A stretch of DNA of 36,221 bases from Oxalobacteraceae bacterium (GCA_947445995.1 CANFED010000004.1:1-36221); one strand, 5' to 3'; shown: positions 18,970 to 29,100, numbered from the stretch's first letter. A program made the numbers and translations. Notes: generated from the sequence alone by a model not told the origin.

Positions 18970-19997
18970 CAAGGCTCCCACACAACCCCAACTTTTCTTG
19001 CCCAGATGGTCCCGTGCGCGATCGCGCCGGATTTCGCGATGAACTGGTCGGTGCTGATCGTGGTGGGTGCATCGGTACGGCCAATTGTGGTGCCGCTGCC
19101 CAGCACAATTTCGGTTTCGGAGATCAGCGGTCCGGCTACGCTGGCATGGTCGTGTAGCTCAATGCGGTCTTCGCAGATCATCGAGCCGGTGACCCGTGCC
19201 GATCTGCCTACTTGTATCGCATTGCGCGCCTTGATATGGCCGTCGACAAGGGTGTGATGGCCAATTGTCAGGTTTCCCGTGACGATGAGTGATCCCTTGT
19301 AGCTGCAGCCGTCGGTCAGTCGGCAGTCACCCTTGATCAGCGTCAGTGCGCTGGTACGGCGGATAGCACCTGGCAAGTCATTGAGGCTGGCTGGTAAGTA
19401 GGCGTCCAATTTTTGTGGCGTCGTCGTCGCTTTTTTTCCTAGCTGGATGGTGGGCGCACTGAGTCTTTCGAAGCAGCAGCGGCCTGCCAGTTCGATGCTG
19501 ATGTTGGAGGACAGGCGTCGCAACGTGACACAGCCGGTTTCCAGACTGATTGGTCCATCAGCGTGGCCCCATTCAAGGATTTCTCCGTTGCTGCCAAGGC
19601 GCAGCATTCCGCGCGACAGGACGCTGGTCAGACTGCTGTTGCCACCACAGTCGAGATCCGCGTGCAGGTAGAGCGGTCGGTTGCAGCGCACTGGTGCCGC
19701 AGAGCGGACAGCGTCAAGTCCGATCAGTGGTCGGGTACCTTCGATCCAGTTCATTTGCTCCGGCGGACCGTTGACATAGTCGAACTTGCTTTCGGCGCGT
19801 TCACCGGCGATATCGGCGAGTGCATCGTTACGAAACTGACGCGTGAAATAATCGACTTCGTTGGCGTACTGCCGTGAAATCGGTAGTGGCGAACAGTCCT
19901 TGGGTGCGCGCCATTCGTTGACTGCCGGGATAAACGGTAGCGTCAGCATGACCAGACACAGGATGCAGAACAGATACAGGGCGAAGGTCGGATTCAT
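18969..19997 (-). CDS. Membrane-anchored bactofilin-like / polymer-forming right-handed beta-helix protein
   Basis: N-terminal helix MNPTFALYLFCILCLVMLTLPFI; C-terminal short hydrophobic repeats GSLIVTGNLTIGHHTLVDGHIKARNAIQVGRSARVTGSMICEDRIELHDHASVAGPLISETEIVLGSGTTIG. Confidence 0.62.
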   Translation of the reverse strand: MNPTFALYLFCILCLVMLTLPFIPAVNEWRAPKDCSPLPISRQYANEVDYFTRQFRNDALADIAGERAESKFDYVNGPPEQMNWIEGTRPLIGLDAVRSAAPVRCNRPLYLHADLDCGGNSSLTSVLSRGMLRLGSNGEILEWGHADGPISLETGCVTLRRLSSNISIELAGRCCFERLSAPTIQLGKKATTTPQKLDAYLPASLNDLPGAIRRTSALTLIKGDCRLTDGCSYKGSLIVTGNLTIGHHTLVDGHIKARNAIQVGRSARVTGSMICEDRIELHDHASVAGPLISETEIVLGSGTTIGRTDAPTTISTDQFIAKSGAIAHGTIWARKVGVVWEP

Positions 19998-19999
19998 GA

Positions 20000-21562
20000 T
20001 CAGGGCACCGGTGGTTGGCGATAGCGAACCGTCTTGTCCCACACCATTTCGCGTTTGAAGAGCCAGTCGACAAACAGACTCCAGGAGGCGTGGGAGATCG
20101 CAAACAGGCTGATGAAAAAACACAGCAGGTTAAACGGGAGCAAGCGGAGTCGCTTGCGATTCCCATCGAGCAGGACCGCGATCGCGATCTCGAAAAAAGC
20201 AGCAAAATTACCCAGCGTGCTGAATGCCATCAAGGCAAATGCAGGAATCAGTCGGTTCAGCAGTGAGCCGGCATTGGCGAAGTACAACACCAGGACGATG
20301 AACCAGCCCGTCAGCATTAACAGCGGGATGATAAATACCAGCAGCAACAGCATGCCGTCGAGGCGCTCACGCAGACTGAGGTATGGGCTGGTCAGGAAGC
20401 TGTACCAGTACCGCACCATGACCTGGTTATGCCCCTTTGACCATCGCTTGACTTGCTTGATGCGCACTGCCCAGTCTTCGGGGACTTCCTCGTAACATTC
20501 GGAGCGATTGGTGTAGACGGTCTTCCAGCCGTTGAGCATCAGGCGGTAGGTAATGTCAGTATCTTCAGCGAGGATGTCGTCGTGCCAGCCGCCAACCGCT
20601 TGCACTGCCGAGCAGCGTACGCCGCCGACGGTGCCACCATATTGCGGCAGCAGGCGCAGGTTCATGCGGGCTTGCTGGTCGACCTGGTAGCCGCCGGAAC
20701 GTTCCAGATCCAGCATGCGGGTGAGCAGGTTGGTGCCGGCGTTCATCGGTACCACCCGACCCATTACGGCACCGACCTCGGGGTCGAAGAACGGAGCGAC
20801 CAGTTGCTTGAGCAAGCCGCGACCGGGTACGTAATCGGCATCGAAGATGATGACGATATCGCCCTCGACATACGCCAGTGCATCCTTGAGTGCAGCGGCT
20901 TTGCCGGCCTTGCCGGTTAGCCGGTGGAATGGCGTGATGCGTTTGGGATAACGTGCAACATAACTGTCGATGATCTCGCGGGTGCGATCGAGAGAGCGGT
21001 CGTTGACCGGCACTATCTTGAGCAAGTCGTTCGGATAGTTGGTATCGAGTAGTGCTTCGATACAACCTGCAATGACTTTTTCTTCGTTATGCGCGGCAAT
21101 GAATACCGTGATCATGGGCCAGTTTGCCTGGTCGATATCGATGTAAGGATGGCGCTGCTTGCCAAACAATCTGCTGATCGTAAAGATGAAGTGCCGCACG
21201 CCATAGAGCGCCATGATCAGCACGATGATGAACAGCAGTGCCGCCATCAGCGCGATGAGCGGGCGGTCACTGATGGTTGGTATGGCATCGCCGATGCCCA
21301 TCGAGCGGGCAGGCAGGATGTCGATATTGTCGAGGTTGATGAGGCCGTTTGCGTATTGTTCAGCTCCCGGTGCCAGAGCGGCCGGACTGTCAGTGACCGT
21401 TGCCCGTTGCGCTGTACTGGGAATTTCTTCCTGAATCGGGGACGGTGTTGCGTTTGCCGGAGATAACGTTTGTGCTTGTAATGGCAAGGCGATCAATAGC
21501 GCGAACAGTGTGGCGAGCACACGCGCGAACAGAACCCGGCCGACATCGGAGTGGTGGTGCAT
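20000..21562 (-). CDS. Processive family-2 glycosyltransferase (PgaC/BcsA/HasA-like synthase) with signal-peptide-like N-terminus
   Basis: MHHHSDVGRVLFARVLATLFALLIALPLQAQ; TVFIAAHNEEKVIAGCIEALL; VNDRS; IIFDADYVPG; LAEDTDITYRL; QVKRW; TM segments at the C-terminus. Confidence 0.88.
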   Translation of the reverse strand: MHHHSDVGRVLFARVLATLFALLIALPLQAQTLSPANATPSPIQEEIPSTAQRATVTDSPAALAPGAEQYANGLINLDNIDILPARSMGIGDAIPTISDRPLIALMAALLFIIVLIMALYGVRHFIFTISRLFGKQRHPYIDIDQANWPMITVFIAAHNEEKVIAGCIEALLDTNYPNDLLKIVPVNDRSLDRTREIIDSYVARYPKRITPFHRLTGKAGKAAALKDALAYVEGDIVIIFDADYVPGRGLLKQLVAPFFDPEVGAVMGRVVPMNAGTNLLTRMLDLERSGGYQVDQQARMNLRLLPQYGGTVGGVRCSAVQAVGGWHDDILAEDTDITYRLMLNGWKTVYTNRSECYEEVPEDWAVRIKQVKRWSKGHNQVMVRYWYSFLTSPYLSLRERLDGMLLLLVFIIPLLMLTGWFIVLVLYFANAGSLLNRLIPAFALMAFSTLGNFAAFFEIAIAVLLDGNRKRLRLLPFNLLCFFISLFAISHASWSLFVDWLFKREMVWDKTVRYRQPPVP

Positions 21563-21779
21563 TGTTGTTCTTCCCTGAGTGCTTTTGATGAAACGGATTT
21601 CGGCTCCTGTCCGCATTACATGACGGACTACTTGGTGCAAGGCCAAAACGTCTGAAAAGTGTATGCGGCGCTTGGCCGCATTCTTTGATAATCAACAAAT
21701 GAACTCGAAAGGCAGGAAGAGCAGGCAGGGAAGGATCAGATAGTGCCCGCCAGACGACGCAGTGCGCGCCGGACCGCAG

Positions 21780-23093
21780 TTAGCAGTCGCGAGCCAGCAA
21801 CGCCTGGGCCGCAGCCACCCCGCTGCGTACGGCGGACTCTATCGTTGCGGGATAGGCATTGGCGGTATAGTCGCCGGCTAGCATCAGGCCCGATAAGGGC
21901 GTGTTGATATCCGGGCGCAGCAGGCCCGGCGTGCAACTGAACGTGGCGCGTTTTTCGGAAATGACCTGACTCCATATCGGGATGGTCAGCTCCGGACGGG
22001 AAAATGCGTGCGCCAATTGCTGTGCAACGTTACTTGCCAGCGCTTCCTTGCCTGCAGCGATGGCCTCGGTCGAGGCGCTGACAACGACGGCAAACAGACC
22101 ATCCTGACGGCCATCGAGCTGGCCGCGATCGAACACGAACTGGCCCCAGCGCTGCTGTTCCGGATCGTCGATGAGCGCATGGAATGGCTCGGGTAGCCGG
22201 CGATCAGGGGGATATTGCAGGTAGCACGTCGTGATCGGCTCATGGGTCAGTGCCTGCAGCGCGGTCACGTCGGTCAAGGGTGCCAGCAAGGTGGCGGCAT
22301 TGCCGAAGTCGGTCGCCAGGACGATCTGGTCGGCATGATGGATGGCGCCCGTGCTTGCCAGTTCCCATCCCTGGTCGCGTCGGACAATGGCGGTGATGCG
22401 GGTGCCTGTCTGTACCTGACCCTGGTGCTGCTCGACGAAGCGCGCAGCCTGATTCGGAAACAGGCTGCTCAGGTCGCAGCGTGGCAGCAGCATGTCGGAG
22501 TCGGCCCGACGCGCGCCCAGACTGTCTTTCAGCACGGCGAGGAACACTTGCGCCGAGGCACGCTCCGGTGGCGTGTTGAGCGCTGCAATACACAGTGGTC
22601 GCCACATCAGCTGGATCAGCGTTGCGGTCTGGTTGAAGCGTTCCAGCAGTTCGGTGACACTGCAATCGGCGTTGAGTCGCCAGTCCATCCAGCGCGCTGC
22701 CGACGAAAATCGCATCAGTGCCAGTTTGTCGGCGCGGGTCAGTCCACTGGCACGCCACAAGGCAACGGCCAGGTGCAACGGTGCCGGCAGGGCCGCGGCA
22801 ACGAAGTCCATGCCGGTACCCGGCGGGTAGCGCATTTGCAAGGGCAGACGTAACAGCGCCGTGTCCGGATCGATACCAACCTGACGCATCAGCCGCAGCG
22901 ACTCGCGGTAGGCACCGAGCAGGATGTGCTGGCCATTGTCGAGCGACAGGCCCTGCAGTATGACCTGACGAGCCCGGCCACCCGGCGTGCGGGCTGCTTC
23001 GAACAGCGTGACCTTGCGGCCGGCGGCGGCTAGTTCGACAGCGGCGGCACAGCCGGCCCAGCCGGCACCGATGACGGCAGTGTGCCTCGTCAC
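21780..23093 (-). CDS. hpnE: Hydroxysqualene dehydroxylase HpnE (squalene-associated FAD-dependent desaturase)
   Basis: MTRHTAVIGAGWAGCAAAVELAAAGRKVTLFEAARTPGGRAR...LSLDNGQHILLGAYRESLRLMRQVG...LAGDYTANAYPATIESAVRSG. Confidence 0.93.
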   Translation of the reverse strand: MTRHTAVIGAGWAGCAAAVELAAAGRKVTLFEAARTPGGRARQVILQGLSLDNGQHILLGAYRESLRLMRQVGIDPDTALLRLPLQMRYPPGTGMDFVAAALPAPLHLAVALWRASGLTRADKLALMRFSSAARWMDWRLNADCSVTELLERFNQTATLIQLMWRPLCIAALNTPPERASAQVFLAVLKDSLGARRADSDMLLPRCDLSSLFPNQAARFVEQHQGQVQTGTRITAIVRRDQGWELASTGAIHHADQIVLATDFGNAATLLAPLTDVTALQALTHEPITTCYLQYPPDRRLPEPFHALIDDPEQQRWGQFVFDRGQLDGRQDGLFAVVVSASTEAIAAGKEALASNVAQQLAHAFSRPELTIPIWSQVISEKRATFSCTPGLLRPDINTPLSGLMLAGDYTANAYPATIESAVRSGVAAAQALLARDC

Positions 23094-23100
23094 CGGGCGG

Positions 23101-23934
23101 TCATCCGCGAATGTAGGTGCGCCACGCCAGCCACAGCTTGCGGATTGGCGTGAGCGAAATCCGCTGGTTCAGCACATGGAAGCCATCATGTTCGATTTCC
23201 GAGAGCAGGGCGCGGTAGATCGCCGACATCATCAGGCCTGGTCGCTGACTGCGCCGGTCGGCGGCCGGCAGTAGCGCGAACGCTTCGTCGTAGGCGCTCT
23301 GCGCCCGGCGTACCTGGAAGCGCATCAGGTTTTCGAACTGGTCGTTGTGACGGGCATTGAGCAGGTCCGCTGCCGTTACGCCGAATTGCTGCAGCTCATT
23401 GACTGGCAGGTAAATCCGGCCGATGCGGGCATCTTCGCCGACGTCGCGAATGATGTTGGTGAGCTGGAATGCCAGCCCGAGTTTTTCGGCGTAGAGCAGA
23501 GTCTGCTTGTCGGTATAGCCAAAAATGCTGGCCGACAGAATCCCGACCACGCCGGCGACATGCCAGCAGTACTTCTGCAAGCCGATGTAATCGAGGTAGC
23601 GGGTTTGATCGAGGTCCATTTCCATGCCATCAATAATGGCCAGTAAATGCTGGCCGTCAAGCTGGTAGGTTGCCATGTGGGGTTGCAGTGCCAGCGTGAC
23701 CGGATGGGTCGGCGTGCCGGCCAGCATCGCGCCGATTTCGCTGCGCCACCAGTGCAGCTTGGTGCGGGCGATGCCGACATCGGTACATTCGTCGACGGTA
23801 TCGTCGACTTCACGGCAAAACGCATACAGCGCCGTAATCGCCCGTCGGCGTTCGGCCGGCAGGAATAAAAAGCTGTAATAAAAACTGGAACCGCTTTGCG
23901 CGGCTTTTTGTTGACAGTACTCGTCTGGAGACAT
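23101..23934 (-). CDS. hpnD: Presqualene diphosphate synthase HpnD
   Basis: MSPDEYCQQKAAQSGSSFYYSFLFLPAERRRAITALYAFCREVDDTVDE; LTNIIRDVGEDARIGRIYLP. Confidence 0.94.
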   Translation of the reverse strand: MSPDEYCQQKAAQSGSSFYYSFLFLPAERRRAITALYAFCREVDDTVDECTDVGIARTKLHWWRSEIGAMLAGTPTHPVTLALQPHMATYQLDGQHLLAIIDGMEMDLDQTRYLDYIGLQKYCWHVAGVVGILSASIFGYTDKQTLLYAEKLGLAFQLTNIIRDVGEDARIGRIYLPVNELQQFGVTAADLLNARHNDQFENLMRFQVRRAQSAYDEAFALLPAADRRSQRPGLMMSAIYRALLSEIEHDGFHVLNQRISLTPIRKLWLAWRTYIRG

Positions 23935-24016
23935 GGATGCGCCGGGCAGGAATCGAAGCCGCTATGCTAGCCGACCACGCCGATACCGACAAACCTTATG
24001 TCGGTACCACCGGTAT

Positions 24017-24826
24017 TTACATGCGCAGTGCACGCCACAGCATGCGCAGATAGTCGGTCTTGCGCAGCGTGGGTCGCTGGCGGAAGACATCGTAATCGGC
24101 CGCTTCGATCGCTGCGAGGATATGCAATCCGCCTTGCACCACCAACCGCAATTCCCAGCCGATCCGGCCCGGCAAGCGCAACGCCAGTGGCGCACCAGCC
24201 AGCAGCAGAGCGCGGGCGCGATCAATTTCGAAGGCCATCAACTGACGCCAGGCATCATCGACCCGCTGTTCGGTCAGCTGGGTTTCGCTGACGCCGAACC
24301 GGGTCAGGTCTTCCAGCGGCACATAGATGCGGGACTTCTGCCAGTCGATAGCGACGTCCTGCCAAAAGTTAATCAGCTGCAGTGCGCTACAAATGGCATC
24401 CGATTGCGCCAGGTTGCGTGCGTCGGCCGCGCCATACAAATGCAGCATCAGCGCGCCGACCGGATTGGCCGAGCGGCGACAGTAATCCAGCAGAGTCGTG
24501 AAATCGGCATAGCGCGTCGTCACGACATCCTGCCGGAACGCCGATAGCAAGTCGCGCATTGGAGTCAGCGGTAATTGCCAGCCAAGCACGATGCCATGCA
24601 GCTTGCGAAACATCGGTTCGGCCGGGATTCCGCCTGCGGCAATGAGGTCAAGTTGCGCTTCGTAGGCATTGAGTGCAGCGATGCGTTCGTGCGGGCTGGC
24701 ATCGCCTTCGTCGGCGAGATCGTCGGCGCTGCGGGCGAAAGCATAAATGGCTTCGACGGCCGGACGCAGGCGGGCCGGAAGCAGGATAGAGGCAACCGGA
24801 AAGTTCTCGTAATGATCGACGGCCAT
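24017..24826 (-). CDS. hpnC: Squalene synthase-like HpnC
   Basis: MAVDHYENFPVASILLPARLRPAVEAIYAFARSADDLADEGD...LINFWQDVAIDWQKSRIYVP. Confidence 0.93.
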   Translation of the reverse strand: MAVDHYENFPVASILLPARLRPAVEAIYAFARSADDLADEGDASPHERIAALNAYEAQLDLIAAGGIPAEPMFRKLHGIVLGWQLPLTPMRDLLSAFRQDVVTTRYADFTTLLDYCRRSANPVGALMLHLYGAADARNLAQSDAICSALQLINFWQDVAIDWQKSRIYVPLEDLTRFGVSETQLTEQRVDDAWRQLMAFEIDRARALLLAGAPLALRLPGRIGWELRLVVQGGLHILAAIEAADYDVFRQRPTLRKTDYLRMLWRALRM

Positions 24827-24883
24827 GCAGGTTTTCTCCGGACCAGAAAGGGGTTTGAAAAAATCAGTCGGACTTTTGTAATA

Positions 24884-24907
24884 ATTACTAACCGATTGGT
24901 CAGTAAT
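24884..24907. promoter_or_regulatory. 24-bp TetR-type operator palindrome in the hpnC / RND divergent intergenic region
   Basis: ATTACTAACCGA|TTGGTCAGTAAT: 10 of 12 positions symmetrical; lies between two divergent start codons. Confidence 0.7.
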
Positions 24908-24996
24908 TGTTTTAAGCTCCGAGCGGTACAAGAAGTACTGGTGAAAATTCCCGTTCCCAGTCTTTGTTTTCAGCCCGCATCATAAAGGAAAGCACC

Positions 24997-26136
24997 TTGG
25001 CCTCCGGTCTCAATTTCTCCCGTTTTCCCGTCGCGCCGATGGCTTCGGTCGTGCTGGCGCTGGTATTGCTCGCCGCTTGTTCCAAGCCGGTCGACAAAGC
25101 CGAAGATATCCGACCTGTGCGGGCCATGAAGCTGGCCGCCGCCGATGCGGATGCGACGGTCGAGTTTTCCGGTGATGTGCGACCGCGTATCGAATCGCGC
25201 CTGGGCTTTCGCGTCGGCGGCAAGATCGTCGCGCGCAAGGTCGAGGTAGGCACTCTGGTCAAGCGCGGGCAGGTGCTCATGCAGCTCGATCCGCAGGATT
25301 TGCAACTGGCACAATTGCAGTCGGCGGCCGTGCTGAAGGCCGCGCAGGGCAATCGTGACCTTGCCCTCGCCGAGCAACAGCGTTATGAAGACTTGCGGGC
25401 GCGCAATTTCGTCAGCCAGGCCGTGCTCGATGCCAAACAGACTGCTTATCTGGCGGCGCAGGCCAGCTTCGATCAGGCCACTGCTGCGGCACGCAATCAA
25501 CTTAACCAGACTGGATATGCAACGCTGGTTTCCAATGTCGACGGTGTTGTCACGGGTATCGACGCGGAAGCCGGCCAGGTCGTCGCTGCCGGTACGCCAG
25601 TGTTGCGGGTGGCGGAGACCCGCGAGAAGGATGTCGTCATCGGGATTCCCGAGGACCAGGTCGAGTTATTGCGCCAGGTGTCGGATATCCGCATCCATGT
25701 CTGGGCCGATCCGGGCACAGTGATTCAGGGGAAATTGCGCGAATTGTCGCCGATCGCTGATCCGGTTTCGCGCACGTTCACCGCCCGTATTGCGTTGCCG
25801 GCCGACGCCGCCCAGGTGCGTTTGGGCATGACGGCGTATGTCACATTTGTCCGCAAGATACCTCAAGGAATGATCCGTGTTCCGCTCAATGCACTGGTGC
25901 GCGACCAGTCGAAGACGGCGGTCTGGGTCATTGACAAGGGGGCTGTCACCCTGATGCCGGTACAAGTCGTCGGTCCTGCCGGTAACGACTTGTTGTTGTC
26001 TGGTGGTGTTTCTGCCGGTCAGATGATCGTCACTGCCGGCGTCAATTTGCTCAAGGCCGGCCAGAAAGTCACCATTCTCAATGACGACCTCGCGGTGCGC
26101 GATGCCGTCTTGCTTCAGGGCGGAGCGACCAAATGA
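24997..26136 (+). CDS. RND efflux periplasmic adaptor (membrane fusion) lipoprotein; likely TTG start
   Basis: AAAGGAA ribosome-binding site before TTG; lipobox LLAACSKP; ESRLGFRVGGKIVARKVEVGTLVKRGQVLMQLDPQDL; VDGVVTGIDAEAGQVVAAGTPV. Confidence 0.9.
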   Translation: MASGLNFSRFPVAPMASVVLALVLLAACSKPVDKAEDIRPVRAMKLAAADADATVEFSGDVRPRIESRLGFRVGGKIVARKVEVGTLVKRGQVLMQLDPQDLQLAQLQSAAVLKAAQGNRDLALAEQQRYEDLRARNFVSQAVLDAKQTAYLAAQASFDQATAAARNQLNQTGYATLVSNVDGVVTGIDAEAGQVVAAGTPVLRVAETREKDVVIGIPEDQVELLRQVSDIRIHVWADPGTVIQGKLRELSPIADPVSRTFTARIALPADAAQVRLGMTAYVTFVRKIPQGMIRVPLNALVRDQSKTAVWVIDKGAVTLMPVQVVGPAGNDLLLSGGVSAGQMIVTAGVNLLKAGQKVTILNDDLAVRDAVLLQGGATK

Positions 26137-29100
26137 AAGGCGGATTCAACCTGTCGCGCTGGGCGCTGGAACACATCCCGCTAACGCGTTACCTGATGGC
26201 TGTGCTGCTTATTGGCGGCATGCTCAGCTATGCCCGGTTGGGCCAGGACGAAGATCCGCCGTTCACGTTTCGTGCGATGGTCGTGCGGGCTACCTGGCCT
26301 GGCGCGACCGCCTTGCAGATGGCCGAGCAAGTCGCCGACAAGCTCGAAAAAAAGCTGCAGGAAACCCCTTACATCGACAAGATCCGTAGCTACTCCAAGC
26401 CCGGTGAAACAACCATCATTCTGCAATTGCGCGAATCGACGCCACCTAAAGAAACGGCTGCTTCCTGGTACCAGGTCCGCAAAAAAATAGGTGACATCCG
26501 CGCCACCTTGCCGGCCGGTGTCAACGGCCCGTTCTTCAACGACGAGTTCGGCGACACGTATGGTTCGATCGTCGCGCTATCCGGCGACGGCTTTACGTAC
26601 GCCGAAGTGAAGGACTACGCCGACTTCGTGCGCCAGCAGTTGCTGCGCGTGAAATCGGTCGCCAAGGTGGAGTTGTTCGGTGCGCAGGACGAGCGCATCA
26701 CGATCGAGTTTTCACAAAAAAAATTCGCTCAGCTAGGCATTACGATTGACAGCGTCGTCGCGCAACTCGCGGCGCAAAATTCGGTCGAGGGAACCGGTAT
26801 TCTGGTGACGCCGATCGATAACCTGCAGGTGCGCGTGACCGGCGCACTGATGACAGTCAAGGACTTGCAGGAGCTTGATCTGCGCGCCAACGGCACCAGT
26901 TTCAAGCTCGGAGACTTTGCCAAAATCCGGCGCGAGTACCGCGACCCTCCACAAGACAAGATGCGCTTCAATGGCAAGGATGTGATCGGGCTTGGCATTT
27001 CGATGGAGAAGGGCGGCAACATCATCGAGCTTGGCAAGAGTCTCGACAGCACGCTTGCTGCAGTGAGGGCCAAGTTGCCGGTGGGCGTTGAGTTATCACG
27101 GGTCGCCGATCAACCGAAGGCCGTCATTGCCTCGGTCAGCGAATTCCTGCATACGCTGTTCGAGGCGGTGCTGATCGTATTGGCCGTCAGTTTCCTGGCG
27201 CTGGGCTTGCACACCAAACCCTTTCGGCTCGACATCCGCCCCGGCCTGGTGGTCGGCCTGACGATACCGCTGGTGCTGGCGATCACGTTCCTGTTCATGC
27301 GCATCCTTGATATCGACCTGCACAAAATTTCGTTGGGTGCGCTGATCATCGCCCTTGGCCTGCTGGTTGATGACGCCATCATCGCCGTTGAAATGATGGT
27401 GCGCAAAATGGAGGAAGGCTTGTCGCGGTTTGATGCGGCCACGTTTGCCTACACCTCGACGGCGATGCCGATGCTGACTGGCACGCTGATTACGGCAGCA
27501 GGATTTCTGCCCATCGGCCTGGCCAAGTCTGCTGCCGGCGAATATACGTTTTCGATGTTTTCGGTCAATGCGCTGGCGCTGTTGATCTCATGGCTGGTGG
27601 CGGTCATCTTCACTCCTTACATCGGCTATGTCCTGCTCAAGGTTAAGCCCGCAGCCGGTGCCGATGCCCACCATGAATTGTTCAATACACCGATGTACAA
27701 CCGGTTTCGCAAGACCGTCAACTGGTGTGTCGAATGGCGCAAGACGACGATCTTGCTGACGCTGGCCGCATTTGGTCTGGGTGTGTTTGGCTTCAAGTTC
27801 ATCGAGCAACAATTTTTTCCGGACTCCAGTCGCACCGAACTGATGGTGGAACTGTGGCTGCCCGAGGGGTCGGCCTTCAAGGCCACCGAGGCGCAGGCAA
27901 AGAAGTTCGAAGCCTTCATCCAGAAACAGGATGGTGTCGAAAGCGTCACCAGTTATGTCGGTACCGGCAGTCCGCGCTTTTATTTGCCACTGGACCAGAT
28001 TTTTCCGCAAACGAACGTGTCGCAGATCGTCGTCCTGGCCAAGGACCTGAAAGCGCGTGAAGCATTGCGCCTGAAGATTGTCGCTGTCTTCAAAAAGGAT
28101 TTTCCCGAGGTGCGCGGTCGCGTCAAGCTGTTGCCAAACGGACCGCCAGTGCCTTACCCGGTGCAGTTCCGCGTCACAGGTACGGAAGTGACGAAGGTGA
28201 GGGCGATCGCTGATCAGGTCAAGGACATCATGCGTGCGAACCCGAATGCGATCGGTGTGAACGATAACTGGAACGAGTCGGTCAAGGTTTTGCGGATCGA
28301 CCTGGATCAGGAAAAAATGCGCGCGGTCGGCGTGACTTCGCAAACAGTGATGCGTGCCGCGAATACGCTGTTGAGCGGGTCGACGGTCGGCCAGTATCGT
28401 GATGGCAATCGCCTGATCGATATCGTTATTCGGCAACCCGTCGATGAGCGGTCAACGATTTCTGCGCTTGATCAGGCCAATATCCCGACTGCCAGCGGCA
28501 AGTCGGTGCCGCTGTCACAGCTGGCCCGTGCCCAGTTTATCTGGGAGCCGGGCGTGATCTGGCGCGAAGGACGCGAATGGGCAGTGACCGTGCAATCCGA
28601 TGTGGCCGATGGCATTCAGGGACCAACGGTGTCGGATCAGATCAATCCCAAGCTCGCTGAGCTGCGCGCTGGTCTGCCGGCGGGTTACAAGATCGAGTTG
28701 GCGGGTGCGGCTGCCGATAGCGGCAAGGCACAGGAGTCGATCGCTGCCAATGTGCCGCTGGTGATCTTCATCATCTTCACGTTGCTGATGTTGCAGTTGC
28801 ACAGTTTCTCGCGCTCGCTGCTGGTATTCCTGACCGGCCCGCTCGGTGTCGCCGGTGCGGCGATGGCCTTGTTGCTGTTGCAGCGGCCATTCGGCTTCGT
28901 CGCGCAGCTCGGCGTGATTGCGCTCTTCGGGATGATCATTCGTAACTCGGTGATCCTCATTGACCAGATCGAGCAGGATATCGCTGCCGGTGCGGCACCG
29001 TGGAATGCCATTGTCGAATCGGCCGTGCGACGCTGCCGGCCCATCATCCTGACTGCCGCTGCGGCAGTGCTGGCCATGATCCCGCTGTCACGCTCGGTGT

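Noticed and set aside
27588-28436. 282-aa minus-strand ORF inside the RND permease gene
   Set aside because: Shadow ORF opposite an intact, well-conserved transporter
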